The translations under genes were made by a program, and so were the position numbers. DNA of 8,484 nucleotides, from the NCBI GenBank assembly GCA_017998475.1, contig JAGODA010000135.1:1-8484 (forward strand), given 5' to 3'. How positions within the stretch are numbered: position 1 is the first letter of the stretch; each line of letters starts with the position of its first letter. The notes under the pieces are model-generated. The model saw only the letters and a program-made list of their open reading frames with translations. It was not told the DNA's origin and did not search any database. Source of the DNA: Spirochaetota bacterium (GTDB lineage: Bacteria > Spirochaetota > UBA4802 > UBA5368). Of this stretch, positions 6,573-8,484 are shown piece by piece.

Positions 6573-6605
6573 AAAAAGCGGAGGCGAGTGACATCCGCTT
6601 TTTTT
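6573..6605 (+). terminator. Rho-independent terminator after flgM
   Basis: A perfect 10-base stem (AAAAAGCGGA at 6573-6582 with TCCGCTTTTT at 6594-6603) and an 11-base loop run into seven Ts (6599-6605). It lies 33 bases after the flgM stop. The hairpin contains GGAGG (6580-6584) and an in-frame GTG (6588) that could start the next gene, so termination and translation initiation may compete here. Confidence 0.88.
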
Positions 6606-6617
6606 ATATCTACGGAA

Positions 6618-7790
6618 ATGCCGACCAGCGCGACAACCATCCTGAGCCCGGAGTTATACGTTCCGACCGAGATTTATATCCGACAGGACATCATCCCCTC
6701 GATCGGTTCCATATTGAAGACGATCGGCTCGCGCGTCCTTCTCATCACAACGACCGGTGATCTCACGCTCTTCCACGAGACGATCGAAAAGATGGCCAGG
6801 AGCGCCGCGTCGGCCAGTCTCGGGCTCATCATTTACGACGAGATGTCGGACTCTCCGACAACCGAGGACGTCGATACCGCCGCCAGTTACGCGCGCAAGA
6901 CCCACTGCGACGTGATCGTCGGATTCGGAGGCACCGATTCGCTCAACACGGCCAAGGCCGTCGCCGTGCTCGCCGGCAACTACCTTTTCTGCGAGGATCT
7001 TTTCGAAAACCCGTCGATACAGCCGCCGATCGCGCTGGTCACCATACCGGCATTTCCTTCTTTCGGATTCGAGATACTGCCGATGTTCTTCCTTACCGAC
7101 ATTCGCGAGGAGATACAGAAGGTCTACACTCACCGGTACCTGTTTCCGCGGGCCACCATCGTGGATCCCCGGATAAGCGCCCTGATCGACGAGGACACAA
7201 CCGCGCAGGTGAATTCCGCGACGCTGGCCCTCGCCACCGAGGCGGTGATTTCCAAGAGCACCAACGGCCTTGTAAACACCTATGCCCTCAAATCCATCGA
7301 CCTGATATTCAAGAATCTTCCGGCCGCCTATCGTGATCCTCAGAACATAACCGCACGGGGGCACCTCTCGTACGCGTCCGTAATGACCGGAATCGCGTTT
7401 TCGGTCTCGCGCCTCTCCCTATCCCTGGCTCTGTCGCTGGCGCTGTCCTCGCGCACCGGCATACCCGTACACCGCGCCATGGGGGTGTTCCTCCCGCACG
7501 TAATGGAGTACAACCTTACCGCGACCCCGGGCAAGTACGTGCAGATGTCGAAGGTGATGGACGAGGACGTCCGCGAGATTACCGTCATCGAGGCGGCCAT
7601 CAAGGCCGTGGAGGGAGTACGCAAACTCGAGATCGATCTGGACATCCCGCAACGCCTCTCGCAGTTTGAAATATCCAAAACCGAGTTTTCACGGATAGCG
7701 GAGATCGCCATACGCTACCCGTTCATAGAGAACGCTCCGCGCCCGCTCAACCGGGACGAGTTCGAAACAATCCTGATCGCCGCGTACTGA
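6618..7790 (+). CDS. Iron-alcohol-dehydrogenase-fold protein lacking the metal ligands
   Basis: A 390-residue protein that aligns along its length with iron-containing (group III) alcohol dehydrogenases: LYVPTEIYI near the start, a GFGGTDSLNTAKA nucleotide segment (G104-K113 core) in place of GGGSPxDxxKA, FPRATIVDP, and FLPHVMEYN. Placed without gaps on the family's metal-binding segments, the four ligands (Asp196, His200, His263 and His277 in E. coli FucO) become A201, L205, L270 and V284, with H285 one place off. Metal-dependent alcohol oxidation is therefore unlikely; the protein may bind nucleotide or serve another role. Helix 267-277 is a simple Leu/Ser/Ala repeat. Start is uncertain: ATG 6618 avoids the terminator but has no good ribosome site, while GTG 6588 has GGAGG three bases upstream and adds ten residues. 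larB follows after four bases. Confidence 0.82.
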   Translation: MPTSATTILSPELYVPTEIYIRQDIIPSIGSILKTIGSRVLLITTTGDLTLFHETIEKMARSAASASLGLIIYDEMSDSPTTEDVDTAASYARKTHCDVIVGFGGTDSLNTAKAVAVLAGNYLFCEDLFENPSIQPPIALVTIPAFPSFGFEILPMFFLTDIREEIQKVYTHRYLFPRATIVDPRISALIDEDTTAQVNSATLALATEAVISKSTNGLVNTYALKSIDLIFKNLPAAYRDPQNITARGHLSYASVMTGIAFSVSRLSLSLALSLALSSRTGIPVHRAMGVFLPHVMEYNLTATPGKYVQMSKVMDEDVREITVIEAAIKAVEGVRKLEIDLDIPQRLSQFEISKTEFSRIAEIAIRYPFIENAPRPLNRDEFETILIAAY

Positions 7791-7794
7791 GAAC

Positions 7795-8484
7795 ATGGCC
7801 GGCGAGACCCTCAGACAACTGCTCGAAAACTACAAAAACGGCTCGATCTCCGAGGACGAGGCGCTCGCCTACCTCCGAGGGCTGCCGTTCGAAGACATCT
7901 CCTTCGCCAAGGTCGACCATCACCGCGAACTCCGCTGGGGCTTCCCCGAGGTCATCTTCTGCCAGGGCAAGACCCCCGCGCAGGTCGGGGCGATAGCGCG
8001 ATCGATTGTCGACCGCGGTTCAAACCTGCTGGCCACGCGCGCCGACACGGCGGCTTTCGGCGCCGTGAGGGAACTGATCCCCGGAGCGAGCTACAACGCG
8101 GAGGCGCGGACCATCAGCCTTATCAAGAATCCTCCGCCTCCGGTGAAGGGAGGGGTGCTCGTTGCGACCGCGGGAACGGCCGATATCCCGGTGGCGGCGG
8201 AATCGTTCGAGACAGGACGCATGCTCGGACTCGAAATTTCAATGGTAAACGACATCGGTGTCGCGGGCATACACCGCGTCATGCACCATCGTGACGAGAT
8301 TTTAAAAGCCGCGGTCATCATCGTCGTCGCGGGAATGGAGGGGGCGCTGGCCTCGGTCATCGCCGGGATGGTCACCGCCCCCGTCATCGCGGTCCCGGCG
8401 TCCACCGGATACGGCGCAGCCTTCGGCGGCCTCGCTCCTCTTCTGGGAATGTTGAACTCCTGCGTGCCCGGCGTGGCCGTAATG
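7795..8484 (+). CDS. larB: Nickel-pincer cofactor biosynthesis protein LarB (3' end outside window)
   Basis: The first 230 codons of LarB, open to the window edge. LarB carboxylates nicotinic acid adenine dinucleotide at the pyridinium ring and hydrolyses its phosphoanhydride bond, the first step towards the nickel-pincer nucleotide of lactate racemase and related enzymes. Visible landmarks are DHHRELRWGFPEVIFCQGKT (41-60), VATAGTADIPVA in the PurE-like domain, DIGVAGIHR, VVAGMEGALASV with E182, VPASTGYGAAFGG, and NSC with C223. C223 matches the cysteine that forms the transient pyridine adduct in the Lactiplantibacillus enzyme (C221). About 20-30 residues are probably missing. ATG 7795 lies four bases after the preceding stop with only a weak GAGA site, which suggests coupled translation. 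larC and larE may lie beyond the window. Confidence 0.93.
   Translation, partial: MAGETLRQLLENYKNGSISEDEALAYLRGLPFEDISFAKVDHHRELRWGFPEVIFCQGKTPAQVGAIARSIVDRGSNLLATRADTAAFGAVRELIPGASYNAEARTISLIKNPPPPVKGGVLVATAGTADIPVAAESFETGRMLGLEISMVNDIGVAGIHRVMHHRDEILKAAVIIVVAGMEGALASVIAGMVTAPVIAVPASTGYGAAFGGLAPLLGMLNSCVPGVAVM

Noticed and set aside
6654..7364. Minus-strand open frame opposite the dehydrogenase-like gene
   Set aside because: The product is Gly/Arg-rich with no recognisable domain, whereas the + frame aligns along the whole iron-alcohol-dehydrogenase family.
8091..8405. Minus-strand open frame opposite larB
   Set aside because: The + frame carries the LarB motifs throughout; the Thr/Ala/Met-rich minus product is a shadow.
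1..8484. CRISPR arrays, tRNA or rRNA genes, insertion sequences, attachment sites
   Set aside because: No regularly spaced repeats, cloverleaf-like sequence, transposase motifs or terminal inverted repeats were seen by eye on either strand.

Overview
The window is a GC-rich bacterial chromosome segment in which every recognisable gene lies on the + strand. The best taxonomic clues are a spirochaete-like FlgM, an 'NMGCC-AP' active-site loop in the DusB-type enzyme, and flagellar (sigma-28 type) promoter logic. I infer a flagellated, GC-rich member of the Spirochaetota, possibly a little-studied lineage. This is a judgement from remembered family resemblance, not a database match.

Region 1 (1-4372) is a tightly packed accessory cluster. 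It holds the last codons of an unknown gene, two different ATP-grasp ligases of the D-Ala-D-Ala ligase superfamily, a 596-residue fusion of a GNAT acetyltransferase to a zinc histone-deacetylase/acetylpolyamine-amidohydrolase domain, and a second stand-alone GNAT. Gaps are 14 and 31 bases, and the other junctions overlap, so it reads as one operon. The genes encode two amide-forming ligases, two acyltransferases and one deacylase. That set suits a pathway that builds and trims a small peptide-like or polyamine-like metabolite. The product is unknown, and this is the most likely candidate for an undescribed system here.

Region 2 (4372-6085) holds RNA-modification housekeeping genes: a tRNA-dihydrouridine synthase (dusB type), whose start overlaps the preceding GNAT stop, and a short rsmI (16S rRNA C1402 2'-O-methyltransferase).

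Region 3 (6086-6605) is a flagellar regulatory unit. A sigma-70-like promoter and a well-matched sigma-28 promoter stand in tandem before flgM, the anti-sigma-28 factor, and a strong intrinsic terminator follows it. The arrangement implies feedback: sigma-28 would transcribe its own inhibitor.

Region 4 (6588-8484) holds an iron-alcohol-dehydrogenase-fold protein in which all four metal-ligand positions are replaced, so it is probably a pseudoenzyme or a repurposed fold. Four bases later starts larB, the nickel-pincer cofactor carboxylase/hydrolase, cut off by the window edge just after its catalytic cysteine. No tRNA, rRNA, CRISPR array, insertion sequence or notable repeat was seen. No gene-free stretch exceeds about 160 bases.
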